Positions 38,882-46,756 of a stretch of 64,000 bases of DNA are shown here, piece after piece. The translations under genes were made by a program, and so were the position numbers. The stretch is from positions 1,302,001-1,366,000 of the forward strand of contig NZ_CP102604.1 of assembly GCF_024707505.1 (NCBI RefSeq), read 5' to 3'. Under the pieces are notes generated by a model, which saw nothing but the letters and a program-made list of their open reading frames with translations, was not told the origin of the DNA and did no database searches. Positions within the stretch are counted from its first letter, which is position 1. Each line of letters opens with the position of its first letter. Source of the DNA: Pantoea sp. SOD02 (lineage in GTDB: Bacteria; Pseudomonadota; Gammaproteobacteria; Enterobacterales; Enterobacteriaceae).

Positions 38882-39658
38882 ATGAGCTCAGGAAAACAGA
38901 AAGTCGCTGTGGTTACCGGATCCAGTTCTGGCATTGGTCGCAGCTGTGCGGTGATGCTGGCCGAAGCGGGCTATACGCTTGGCATCACCTGGAGTTCGGA
39001 TGAAGAGGGCGCCCAGGAAACCGCACGCATGGTGGAGAGCCGTGGACAGCAGGCGCAGGTGCGGCAGGTCGATCTCTCCGATCCGCAAGCTGGCGCGCAG
39101 CAACTGGCACAGCTGATCAACTCGCTGGGGCGCATCGATGTGCTGGTGAGCAACGCCGGCGTGATGACCAAAGCCGACTTTCTCGACGTCACCTTTGAGG
39201 ATTGGCGCAAAGTGTTCAATGTGGATGTCGATGGCGCGTTTCTGTGCGGGCAGATTGCCGCGCGCCATATGGTGGATCAGGGCGACGGCGGACGCATCAT
39301 CAACATCACCTCGGTGCATGAACACACGCCGCTGCCGGATGCCACTGCTTATACCGCCGCCAAACATGCGCTTGGTGGCCTGACCAAGTCGATGGCGTTG
39401 AGTCTGTTGCCGCACCACATTCTGGTGAACGCGGTCGCGCCGGGCGCAATTGCCACTGCAATGAACGATATGAAAGATGATCAGCAAGGGCGACGCATGC
39501 CGGAAATCCCGATTGGGCGTCCCGGCGATACGCGCGAAGTGGCGAGTTTAGTGGCGTGGCTCTGCTCGGAGTGGGCAACCTATACCACCGGACAATCGTT
39601 TATTGTCGACGGTGGTTTTATGCTGGCCAATCCGCAGTTTAAGGGTTACCACCAGTAA
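38882..39658 (+). CDS. yohF: Short-chain dehydrogenase/reductase YohF
   Basis: A 258-residue SDR with the cofactor loop TGSSSGIG (12-19), NAG (91-93), S144 and catalytic Y157-K161 (YTAAK). It matches E. coli YohF closely, including IINITSVHEHTPLPDA and the ending GGFMLANPQF. Substrate is unknown. AGGAG precedes the ATG. Its stop codon directly abuts the stop codon of the opposing yohD. The order yohF-yohD-yohC-pbpG is the same as in E. coli. Confidence 0.93.
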   Translation: MSSGKQKVAVVTGSSSGIGRSCAVMLAEAGYTLGITWSSDEEGAQETARMVESRGQQAQVRQVDLSDPQAGAQQLAQLINSLGRIDVLVSNAGVMTKADFLDVTFEDWRKVFNVDVDGAFLCGQIAARHMVDQGDGGRIINITSVHEHTPLPDATAYTAAKHALGGLTKSMALSLLPHHILVNAVAPGAIATAMNDMKDDQQGRRMPEIPIGRPGDTREVASLVAWLCSEWATYTTGQSFIVDGGFMLANPQFKGYHQ

Positions 39659-40234
39659 TCAACCGGCGCGGCGGCGGTTCCAGTGGCGAATGATAAAGCG
39701 CAGGACAATGCCGAAAATCACCGCCGCCGCCAGCCATAATACCGGCTTGAGGTGCTGATCGATCTTGTGCAGCCAGGGCGCGACGATCTGTCCGGCGAAG
39801 TAGCCGAGCGAAACAAAGATCAGTGACCACAGCGCCGCGCCAATCACGTTAAGAATAAAGAAGCGCAGCGGCTTGAGATGGCTGGTGCCGATGATGATCG
39901 GCCCGACAATGCGAAAGCCATACATAAAGCGCACGCCAATCACGAACAGGCTGGGATGTTTGCGAATCAGCCGATTGGCTTTGCCGATGGTTTCCTGATG
40001 TTTACTGAAACGGCGCAAAATACGCGTGCCATAACGACGTCCCAGCCAGAACAGCAGCTGATCGCCAATGATGCCGCCCGCCATTGCCGCCAGCACCACG
40101 CCGCTGAAGTGCAATAAGCCTTCATGCGCCGCCACACCGCCCAACAGCGTGAACGTTTCCCCTTCGGCGATACAACCAATCAGAAGCGCCAGATAACCGT
40201 ATTGGGTGATTAATCCATTGATATCAAGATGCAA
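39659..40234 (-). CDS. yohD: DedA-family membrane protein YohD (TTG start)
   Basis: A DedA protein with the family pattern AEGETFTLLGG, GDQLLFWLGRRYG, RFMYGFRIVGPIIIG. It likely helps membrane-lipid recycling (undecaprenyl phosphate or phospholipid flipping) as for other DedA members; YohD itself is little studied. I place the start at TTG 40234, giving 191 residues, because GGGAGG stands five bases upstream and the protein then begins (M)HLDINGLITQYGY, matching E. coli YohD (192 residues, MDLNTLISQYGY). An ATG-initiated frame 24 codons longer puts the ribosome-binding site inside the gene. Confidence 0.9.
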   Translation of the reverse strand: MHLDINGLITQYGYLALLIGCIAEGETFTLLGGVAAHEGLLHFSGVVLAAMAGGIIGDQLLFWLGRRYGTRILRRFSKHQETIGKANRLIRKHPSLFVIGVRFMYGFRIVGPIIIGTSHLKPLRFFILNVIGAALWSLIFVSLGYFAGQIVAPWLHKIDQHLKPVLWLAAAVIFGIVLRFIIRHWNRRRAG

Positions 40235-40400
40235 ATTATCCTCCCTGCAAAGTGTGAAATCGCTATTAGTGTATACCAGCGGCTTAATTTGTGTGGCGAC
40301 CCGCAAAAACGGCGCTGACGATTATACTTGAGTTAACGCTGCCTCCGTTGATCAGGCCGTTAGCTGTAAGGGCAGCCCATCGCAGCAAAGGAGTAGATGT

Positions 40401-40988
40401 ATGAATCATGTCTGGGGTTTACTGGCGCATCCAGGTCAGGAAATGCGCGATATTAAACAGGAAAATGAGAGCGTTTCGCACCATTACACCCATCATGTTC
40501 TGCTAATGGCGGCGATCCCGGTGATCTGCGCCTTTATCGGGACCACGCAACTGGGCTGGAATCTGGGCGAAGGGCAATTCGTACAACTCAATCTACTGAC
40601 CGGTATCGGTCTCGGCATTCTGTTCTATCTGATTATTCTCGGCGGCGTGGCAGTGATGGGGCGGGTGATCCACTGGATGGCGCGTAACTATCCGCAGCGT
40701 CCTAGCCTGCAGCGCTGCACGGTGTTTGCCGGCTATGTGGCAACGCCGCTGTTTCTCAGCGGGCTGGTGGCGCTCTATCCGTTGGTATGGCTTTGCGTGC
40801 TGGCGGGCGCGGTGGCGCTGGTGTACACCGGTTATCTGCTTTATGTCGGCATCCCGGTGTTCCTGAGCATCGACCGTGAAGAGAGCCTGCGTTTCTCCGG
40901 TTCAACATTGGCGATTGGTGTGCTGGTGTTTGAGGTGCTGCTGGCGCTGACGGTGGTTTTATGGGGTTACGGGCCGCGTTTGTTCTGA
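40401..40988 (+). CDS. yohC: Yip1-family membrane protein YohC
   Basis: A 195-residue inner-membrane protein with five hydrophobic segments, matching E. coli YohC (Yip1 family). N-terminus MNHVWGLLAHPGQEMRDI. Function unknown. AAGGAG precedes the ATG. It lies between yohD (divergent) and pbpG (codirectional), as in E. coli. Three REP copies follow. Confidence 0.92.
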   Translation: MNHVWGLLAHPGQEMRDIKQENESVSHHYTHHVLLMAAIPVICAFIGTTQLGWNLGEGQFVQLNLLTGIGLGILFYLIILGGVAVMGRVIHWMARNYPQRPSLQRCTVFAGYVATPLFLSGLVALYPLVWLCVLAGAVALVYTGYLLYVGIPVFLSIDREESLRFSGSTLAIGVLVFEVLLALTVVLWGYGPRLF

Positions 40989-40997
40989 GGTTAGCCA

Positions 40998-41110
40998 GGT
41001 CGCCATAAATGGCGACCCTACAAAAAACGCACCCACCCCGTAGGGTCGCCATTCATGGCGACCTTCCCCTAAAACGCACCCAACCCGTAAGGTCGTCTTT
41101 TATGGCGACC
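40998..41110. repeat. GTAG-REP cluster of three (yohC to pbpG)
   Basis: A minus copy 40998-41021, a plus copy 41040-41063 and a worn plus copy 41087-41110 (arm GGTCGTCTT). The stretch AAACGCACCCAMCCCGTA occurs before both plus copies, so the third looks like a tandem duplicate of the second with its spacer. The third is followed by TTTTTA, a possible terminator. Confidence 0.9.
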
Positions 41111-41256
41111 TTTTTAACGCCCAGAAACAATCTCGATAAGAAATTTCTCAGGTAAGTGCGTATGATACTGCTGCCAGCCCGCATCCTGTCTGGATTGTTG
41201 CGGGCGGCCTGTGTCTCAACACAGCGCAAAACTCCTTACCGGATTTTTTTGACACG

Positions 41257-42195
41257 ATGTCTGCAAAAATGCGTATTTCCTTGCTGTCGCTGGCGCTGTT
41301 TGTCGCCGCGCCAGCCGCTGTAACGCCCGCGCACGCTGCGCCGGCGGCACTCTCTAACCTGGCGCCGATTGCCCAACCGCAAATCGCCTCCGGCAGTGCC
41401 ATGATTGTTGATTTGGAAAACGGCAAAGTGCTGTTTTCCAGCCATCCTAACCGCGTACGTCCGATCGCTTCACTCACCAAAGTGATGACGGCGATGGTGG
41501 TCCTGGATGCCAAGCTGCCGATGGATGAGATGCTGTCGGTGGATATCAGCCATACCGCTGAAATGCGCGGCGTGTTTTCCCGCGTCAAACTGAACAGCGA
41601 AATCAGCCGCCGCAACATGCTGCTGCTGGCGCTGATGTCCTCGGAAAACCGTGCTGCCGCCAGTCTGGCGCATCACTATCCAGGCGGTTACGATGCGTTT
41701 ATCCGCGCCATGAACGCCAAAGCGCGTTCACTCGGCATGACGCACACGCGCTATGTGGAGCCGACGGGCCTGTCGATTCAGAACGTTTCCAGTGCTGAAG
41801 ACCTGGTTAAGCTGGTGAAAGCCACGCGTCAGTACCCGCTGATTGGCGAACTGAGTACCACCAAAGAAGATACTGCGGTATTTAAACATCCGAACTACGC
41901 GCTGCCGTTCCGTAACACCAATCATCTGGTGTACAAAAACGACTGGCGTATTCAGCTGACCAAAACCGGTTACACCGACGAAGCCGGGCACTGCCTGGTG
42001 ATGCGCACGGTGATCAACAACCGCCCGGTGGCGCTGGTGGTGCTGGATGCCTTTGGCAAATACACCCATTTCGCCGATGCTAATCGCCTGCGCGACTGGC
42101 TGGAAACCGGCAAAGCCGCACCGGTTCCGGCCGCTGCGCTGGCGTATAAAAAGCAGAAGTCCGGTTTGACTGCCAGCAACAGCGAGGCGGAATAA
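41257..42195 (+). CDS. pbpG: D-alanyl-D-alanine endopeptidase PBP7
   Basis: A 312-residue penicillin-binding protein of low mass. Signal peptide to about residue 28 (AHA), then SLTK (72-75), SEN (129-131) and KTG (236-238) as the three active-site motifs of the SxxK family. It cuts the D-Ala-mDAP cross-links of peptidoglycan in the periplasm. Near the E. coli length of 310, and in the same gene order. The start [12 protein letters not shown] could also be the second Met (residue 5). Confidence 0.94.
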   Translation: MSAKMRISLLSLALFVAAPAAVTPAHAAPAALSNLAPIAQPQIASGSAMIVDLENGKVLFSSHPNRVRPIASLTKVMTAMVVLDAKLPMDEMLSVDISHTAEMRGVFSRVKLNSEISRRNMLLLALMSSENRAAASLAHHYPGGYDAFIRAMNAKARSLGMTHTRYVEPTGLSIQNVSSAEDLVKLVKATRQYPLIGELSTTKEDTAVFKHPNYALPFRNTNHLVYKNDWRIQLTKTGYTDEAGHCLVMRTVINNRPVALVVLDAFGKYTHFADANRLRDWLETGKAAPVPAAALAYKKQKSGLTASNSEAE

Positions 42196-42222
42196 TCATT
42201 CGCAGGTAAGCTGCAATCTGTC

Positions 42223-42246
42223 GTAGGGTCGCCATTAATGGCGACC
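42223..42246 (+). repeat. GTAG-REP copy, single (pbpG to DUF3772 channel)
   Basis: Consensus head and arms, loop TA instead of TT or TC. It lies 27 bp after the pbpG stop codon. Confidence 0.88.
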
Positions 42247-42402
42247 TGATTTACCCCGGCTACCGACAAAATTTCTTATCGTTAGCGCCAAAGTTTTACA
42301 CCTTCATTCCTATAGTTTCAGTGTCGGCAACGTCTTAAACTAGCCGCCATTCACGATCGCACTTGCGTTTATCGGCTGTTATTGCGCTGGAATCTCATTC
42401 AT

Positions 42403-44844
42403 ATGTTCAAGTTTCGTCATCTGTTTACCCCGTTTTTACTGCTGCTTGTGCTGTTAGCCCCCACGCTGAGCGTGGCCGCTGATACGCCGCCCAACGATCA
42501 GGCAGAAGACGCCGCGCCCAAGGTTAACGCCTCGGTCGAGCTGCCTAAAATGCAGAAAATTCTCGACAAAATTAAAGGCCAGGTCTCAGGCGATACCAAT
42601 GAAAGCCAGCTCAACCAGCTCAATGAGATGGCGCTCGAGCTTTCCGGTAATGCCGAAACCCTCGGCCAGGCCTTAGTGCCGCAGCGTCAGCAGCTGGATG
42701 CCCAGTTAGCGGTGCTCGGCCCGGCACCCAAAGCCGACAGCGGCGTGAAAGAGACGCCCGAAGTGACGCGCAAACGTGCGGCGCTGGAGAGCCAGAAAGC
42801 CAAACTGGACGATCAGATCAAACAAGCTGATGGCATCAAAAACGGTGCGCTGGTGCTGTCATCGCAGATCGTCAACCTGCGTCGTGACCAGCTGAAAAGC
42901 CAGCTGGCGCTGAACTCTGGCAGTATCCTCGGCCCGCGCTTCTGGGCGCCGGTGATGAGCAGCCAGGATCTCGATGGCGAGAAGATCAGCGATTTTATCG
43001 CCGAATTGCAGGACACCGCCGCGCTGTCGTGGGAGTCGGGCTGGCGTTTTGGCACCATCGCCTGGCTGTTTGCGGCGATGCTGGTGATGACGCTGGGACG
43101 CCGCTACAGCGAAGAGTTCTTTGCCTGGGTCAGCATTCATAAAATGCCGGAAGGGCGCTTACGTCGCAGCTTCCTCGCCGCCACCACCGCGCTCACCACG
43201 CTGGCGGCGGTGGTCCTGACTTTCAACTTCATCGCGCTGGCCTTTACGCGCCGCGACGAAGTCTCTGGCGATGTGCAGGATTTTGTCGAGCGTCTGGTGC
43301 AGCTCAGCGTCTATTGCGGCTTGATTGCCGGTTTAGGCCGCGCGTTCCTCTCAACCCGTCGCCCAAGCTGGCGTTTGCCGGCCATCTCTAACGAAGTGGC
43401 GCAGGCGCTAAAACCGTTCCCGCCATTCACTGCGGCGCTGGTGTTCGTTTTCCAGACGGTGGAAGCCTTCAACTACAGCGTTGGCACCAGCCTGAATACC
43501 ACCATTTTTGCTAACGGCTTGACCGCGCTGCTGATCGGCAGCACCGGACTGGCGATCGGCATGCGCATCAACCGCGTACGCCGCCGCATGGTGCAGGAAG
43601 GCCATCAGCCTGAAGCGCGTTCAACGCTGGTGGGATTGGTGCAGCTGGCGCTGATGCTGACGGCACTGGGCATTCTGATATCGCTGATTATTGGTTACGT
43701 CACGCTGGCGCGCTTCCTCAGTTATGAGGTGATTTGGTGCGGCATCTTGTTTGGTTCGTTCTACTTCCTCAGCCATTTGGTGAATGACGGCTGCGAAAGC
43801 CTGTTCTCCACCAGCAATGCCACCGGCAAGCGCCTGCAAACCACGCTGAATATTGATGAGCGCTACCTGCAACAGGCGGCGACGCTGCTCAGCGCGCTGG
43901 GTAAAACCTTGCTGATTGCGATCCTGGCGCTGGCGCTGCTGAACGGCACTTTTGCTTCATCAACGCCGATTGAGCTGATCCAGAAGGTGATTGAATTCTG
44001 GGGCGGTAAAGGGCTGGAGTCGCTGAACATTGTGCCGGCGCACATGGTCAACGCGATTCTCTGTCTGGTGGTGGGCATTTACGTGCTGCGTTCGGTGCGT
44101 CGCTGGCTGGATAAAGATTTCCTGCCAAAAACCACCATGGACGTTGGTATGCGCGTGTCGCTGGTGACGCTGTTCAGCAACATCGGTTACGTGCTGATCA
44201 TCCTGCTGACGCTGTCGATTATGGGCCTGCAGTGGAACAAGCTGGCGTGGATCGTCAGCGCCTTGTCGGTCGGTATCGGTTTTGGTTTGCAGGAGATCGT
44301 GAAGAACTTTATCTCTGGCCTGATTCTGTTGACCGAGCGTCCGGTAAAAGTGGGTGATCTGGTGAGCATCAGCGGCATTGAAGGGGATATTCGTCGCATC
44401 AACGTGCGCGCCACCGAAATTCAGCTGGGCGACAAATCGACGGTGATTGTGCCGAACTCGCAGTTTATCTCGCAGAACGTGCGTAACGCCACCATGGGCA
44501 ATGCGCAGGGCGTGGTCACCATCTTGCTGACCTTCCCGCTGGATATTGATCCGGTGCGCGTGCGTGAAATTCTGCTGGAAGTGTATCAGGAGAATGAACG
44601 CATTCTGGAGACGCCAGAGCCGTCAGTGTCGTTTAAAGATTTGACGCCGGCGGGCATCGTGTTAAGCGTCACCGGTAACGTGGCGGGTCAGCGCCAGATT
44701 TCTGGTGCCAAGAGTGATTTGCTGTTCGATATTCTGACGCGTCTGCGCAAAGAGGGCATTATGCTGTCAACGCCGCAAACCATGATTATCGAGCGCCGCG
44801 CCATGGCTGCGGCACAAGATCAGCAAAGCGATCCGTTGCCATAA
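42403..44844 (+). CDS. DUF3772-type mechanosensitive channel (MscS superfamily)
   Basis: An 813-residue protein: signal peptide (MFKFRHLFTPFLLLLVLLAPTLS), a periplasmic coiled-coil-rich part (about 40-195, DUF3772-like), many transmembrane helices (about 210-600) and a C-terminal MscS module with pore helix VSALSVGIGFGLQEIVKNFISGLILL and beta domain ERPVKVGDLVSISGIEG. It probably opens under membrane tension to release solutes. The ATG at 42403 begins the signal; a TTG 21 bp upstream is open too. It sits between pbpG and dld, where E. coli has no gene. Confidence 0.85.
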   Translation: MFKFRHLFTPFLLLLVLLAPTLSVAADTPPNDQAEDAAPKVNASVELPKMQKILDKIKGQVSGDTNESQLNQLNEMALELSGNAETLGQALVPQRQQLDAQLAVLGPAPKADSGVKETPEVTRKRAALESQKAKLDDQIKQADGIKNGALVLSSQIVNLRRDQLKSQLALNSGSILGPRFWAPVMSSQDLDGEKISDFIAELQDTAALSWESGWRFGTIAWLFAAMLVMTLGRRYSEEFFAWVSIHKMPEGRLRRSFLAATTALTTLAAVVLTFNFIALAFTRRDEVSGDVQDFVERLVQLSVYCGLIAGLGRAFLSTRRPSWRLPAISNEVAQALKPFPPFTAALVFVFQTVEAFNYSVGTSLNTTIFANGLTALLIGSTGLAIGMRINRVRRRMVQEGHQPEARSTLVGLVQLALMLTALGILISLIIGYVTLARFLSYEVIWCGILFGSFYFLSHLVNDGCESLFSTSNATGKRLQTTLNIDERYLQQAATLLSALGKTLLIAILALALLNGTFASSTPIELIQKVIEFWGGKGLESLNIVPAHMVNAILCLVVGIYVLRSVRRWLDKDFLPKTTMDVGMRVSLVTLFSNIGYVLIILLTLSIMGLQWNKLAWIVSALSVGIGFGLQEIVKNFISGLILLTERPVKVGDLVSISGIEGDIRRINVRATEIQLGDKSTVIVPNSQFISQNVRNATMGNAQGVVTILLTFPLDIDPVRVREILLEVYQENERILETPEPSVSFKDLTPAGIVLSVTGNVAGQRQISGAKSDLLFDILTRLRKEGIMLSTPQTMIIERRAMAAAQDQQSDPLP

Positions 44845-44848
44845 ATCC

Positions 44849-44872
44849 GTAGGGTGGCCATTCATGGCCACC
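44849..44872 (+). repeat. GTAG-REP copy, variant arms (DUF3772 channel/dld junction)
   Basis: Arms GGTGGCCAT and ATGGCCACC, loop TC: a C-to-G change in one arm with the matching G-to-C change in the other. It fills half of the 48-bp convergent gap. Confidence 0.88.
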
Positions 44873-44892
44873 TTAACAACAACCGATCGGTC

Positions 44893-46602
44893 TCAAACCT
44901 TCACCGCCCAACCTTTCTGTTTACTGGTTTTGCCAATCCCCGGATTAAAACTATTGGTAGGATCGAGCTGCTGATAAAACGCCTGCAGCTGCGGTTTTGC
45001 CTGATACAGATGGCCGACGTTATGTTCGGCCGGATATTCGGCACCGCGCGCGGCTAAAATCGCCAGCATCTTCTCTTTCAGCGCATGCGCATCCACGCCT
45101 TTTTTCACGATGTAGTCCTGATGGAACACGTGGCAGAAGAAGTGGCCGTAATAGAGACGATGGCTTAAATCGTTATCGAACTCGGCCGGCAGGCGTTCAA
45201 ACCACTCTTCATCATTACGACGCAGCGCGATATCCAGCGCCAGAATGTCCTCCACTTCATCGGCATGCACCGCGTGATAACGCACTGCAGCACCGGCGGC
45301 AGCAAAGCGATGCAGGAACGCGTGCGCGCCCTCTTTGGCGTCGCAGGCGAAGAACGCGCCGCCGCCTTCGCGGAAATATTCGGTCAGATAAGTCTGCGCT
45401 TCGGCCACGCCGTCGCCAGACATCTTGAGCATCAGGTGATGCTCATATTTATCGCGATACAGTTTAAGGCGTTTGGGCAGATGCGCCGGAAGCCAGCCGC
45501 TGACGCGCTGCAACAGGCGATCGGTGAGATGCGGTTTCACCCAGCTCAGCTTGCCTAGCCAGGCATCCACGCGGCCTTTGAGAGTGAAAAACAGCGGCAT
45601 TTTGTCGGTGCCGAGTTTGTCGATCATCACGAAGGTATCTTTGCCGTACACCTCGGCGATGTCGAAAATGTCGCGGTGCATATATTCGCCCGCCACCGGC
45701 AGATGGGTAAACTCCGCCAGAATATGGCGACGAATATCGCCTAGCTCCGCCGGATTGTTGGTGCCGATATAGAACACCTGCTGCTGCGGTTCGGTGGGGA
45801 AGGTATCCAGGCGCACGGTAAACACCGCCAGCTTCCCGGCGCAGCCGGAGGCTTCAAACAGGCGGCGCTCATCGGCGTTGAAGCGCGCTGGCGTCTGCGC
45901 ATTAATATCGCGCACGCGCTCGGCGTATTCGTGATCCGAGGCGTGACGCTCGTCCCAGCGCACATCACTCTGCTGCCAGCGATCGTCATCCAGCCGACCC
46001 AACATCTCTTCCGGAGAATGGCCAAGATCGATGCCGAGATGGTTTACCAGCTTGAGTTTGCCGCTGGCATCAATCTGTGCAAACAGCGCCATTTCGCTGT
46101 AGGCCGGACCGCGTTTGATCAGCGATCCGCCTGAGTTATTGCAAATTCCGCCCATCACCGAGGCGCCAATGCAGGAGGAACCAATCACCGAATGCGGCTC
46201 GCGCCCAAGCGGTTTGAGCGCTTTTTCCAGCTGATACAGCGTGCTGCCGGGGAAGGCGAGGATCTGTTTGCCGCTGTCGATCAGCTGCAACTTATCCAGA
46301 CGCAAGGTGCTGATGATCACTACCGGACGATCGTAATCGTTGCCGTTCGGCGTGGAACCTTCGGTCAGACCGGTGTTGGCGGCCTGCATTAAAATGATCG
46401 CATCGGCGCTCACCAGCGCCTGCAACGCACGCCACAGCTCAAGCAGCGAACCGGGGAAAATCACCGCCAGCGCTTCGCCTTCGCCGGAGCGAAAACCTTT
46501 GCGGTAGCGCGCGGTTTGTTCTGCGTCGGTTAACAGGTTCGACGATCCGACCAGACGACGCAGTTCGGCGAGCAGAGTAGGGTGCGAAGTGTTGTTATTC
46601 AT
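44893..46602 (-). CDS. dld: Quinone-dependent D-lactate dehydrogenase
   Basis: A 569-residue FAD enzyme, membrane-associated, that oxidises D-lactate to pyruvate and feeds electrons to quinones. The FAD-binding PCMH domain has NTGLTEGSTPNGNDYDR and SSCIGASVMGGICNNSGGSL, followed by the Dld-specific membrane-binding and cap domains. It matches E. coli Dld (571 residues). The ATG at 46602 (MNNNTSHPTLLAELR) has AAGGA upstream; the frame extends 10 codons further. Divergent from bglX, as in E. coli. Confidence 0.95.
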   Translation of the reverse strand: MNNNTSHPTLLAELRRLVGSSNLLTDAEQTARYRKGFRSGEGEALAVIFPGSLLELWRALQALVSADAIILMQAANTGLTEGSTPNGNDYDRPVVIISTLRLDKLQLIDSGKQILAFPGSTLYQLEKALKPLGREPHSVIGSSCIGASVMGGICNNSGGSLIKRGPAYSEMALFAQIDASGKLKLVNHLGIDLGHSPEEMLGRLDDDRWQQSDVRWDERHASDHEYAERVRDINAQTPARFNADERRLFEASGCAGKLAVFTVRLDTFPTEPQQQVFYIGTNNPAELGDIRRHILAEFTHLPVAGEYMHRDIFDIAEVYGKDTFVMIDKLGTDKMPLFFTLKGRVDAWLGKLSWVKPHLTDRLLQRVSGWLPAHLPKRLKLYRDKYEHHLMLKMSGDGVAEAQTYLTEYFREGGGAFFACDAKEGAHAFLHRFAAAGAAVRYHAVHADEVEDILALDIALRRNDEEWFERLPAEFDNDLSHRLYYGHFFCHVFHQDYIVKKGVDAHALKEKMLAILAARGAEYPAEHNVGHLYQAKPQLQAFYQQLDPTNSFNPGIGKTSKQKGWAVKV

Positions 46603-46756
46603 TGGCCTATCCTTGTCTTTAACATGGCGCATTTACTGTAGCACGCGTCAGCGACAGGGTCGCGGTGTGACATGGCGGCTACCTGCTATCCTCATCTTGT
46701 GGCAAACTGCCCCGGTTATTTCGATATTGCGCAGTCACTTAAGAGAACCCGACCTG

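Noticed and set aside
40998..41110. Repeat-spacer-repeat look of the REP clusters as a CRISPR array
   Set aside because: At most three copies, alternating orientation, spacers of unequal and partly repeated sequence, and no cas genes.
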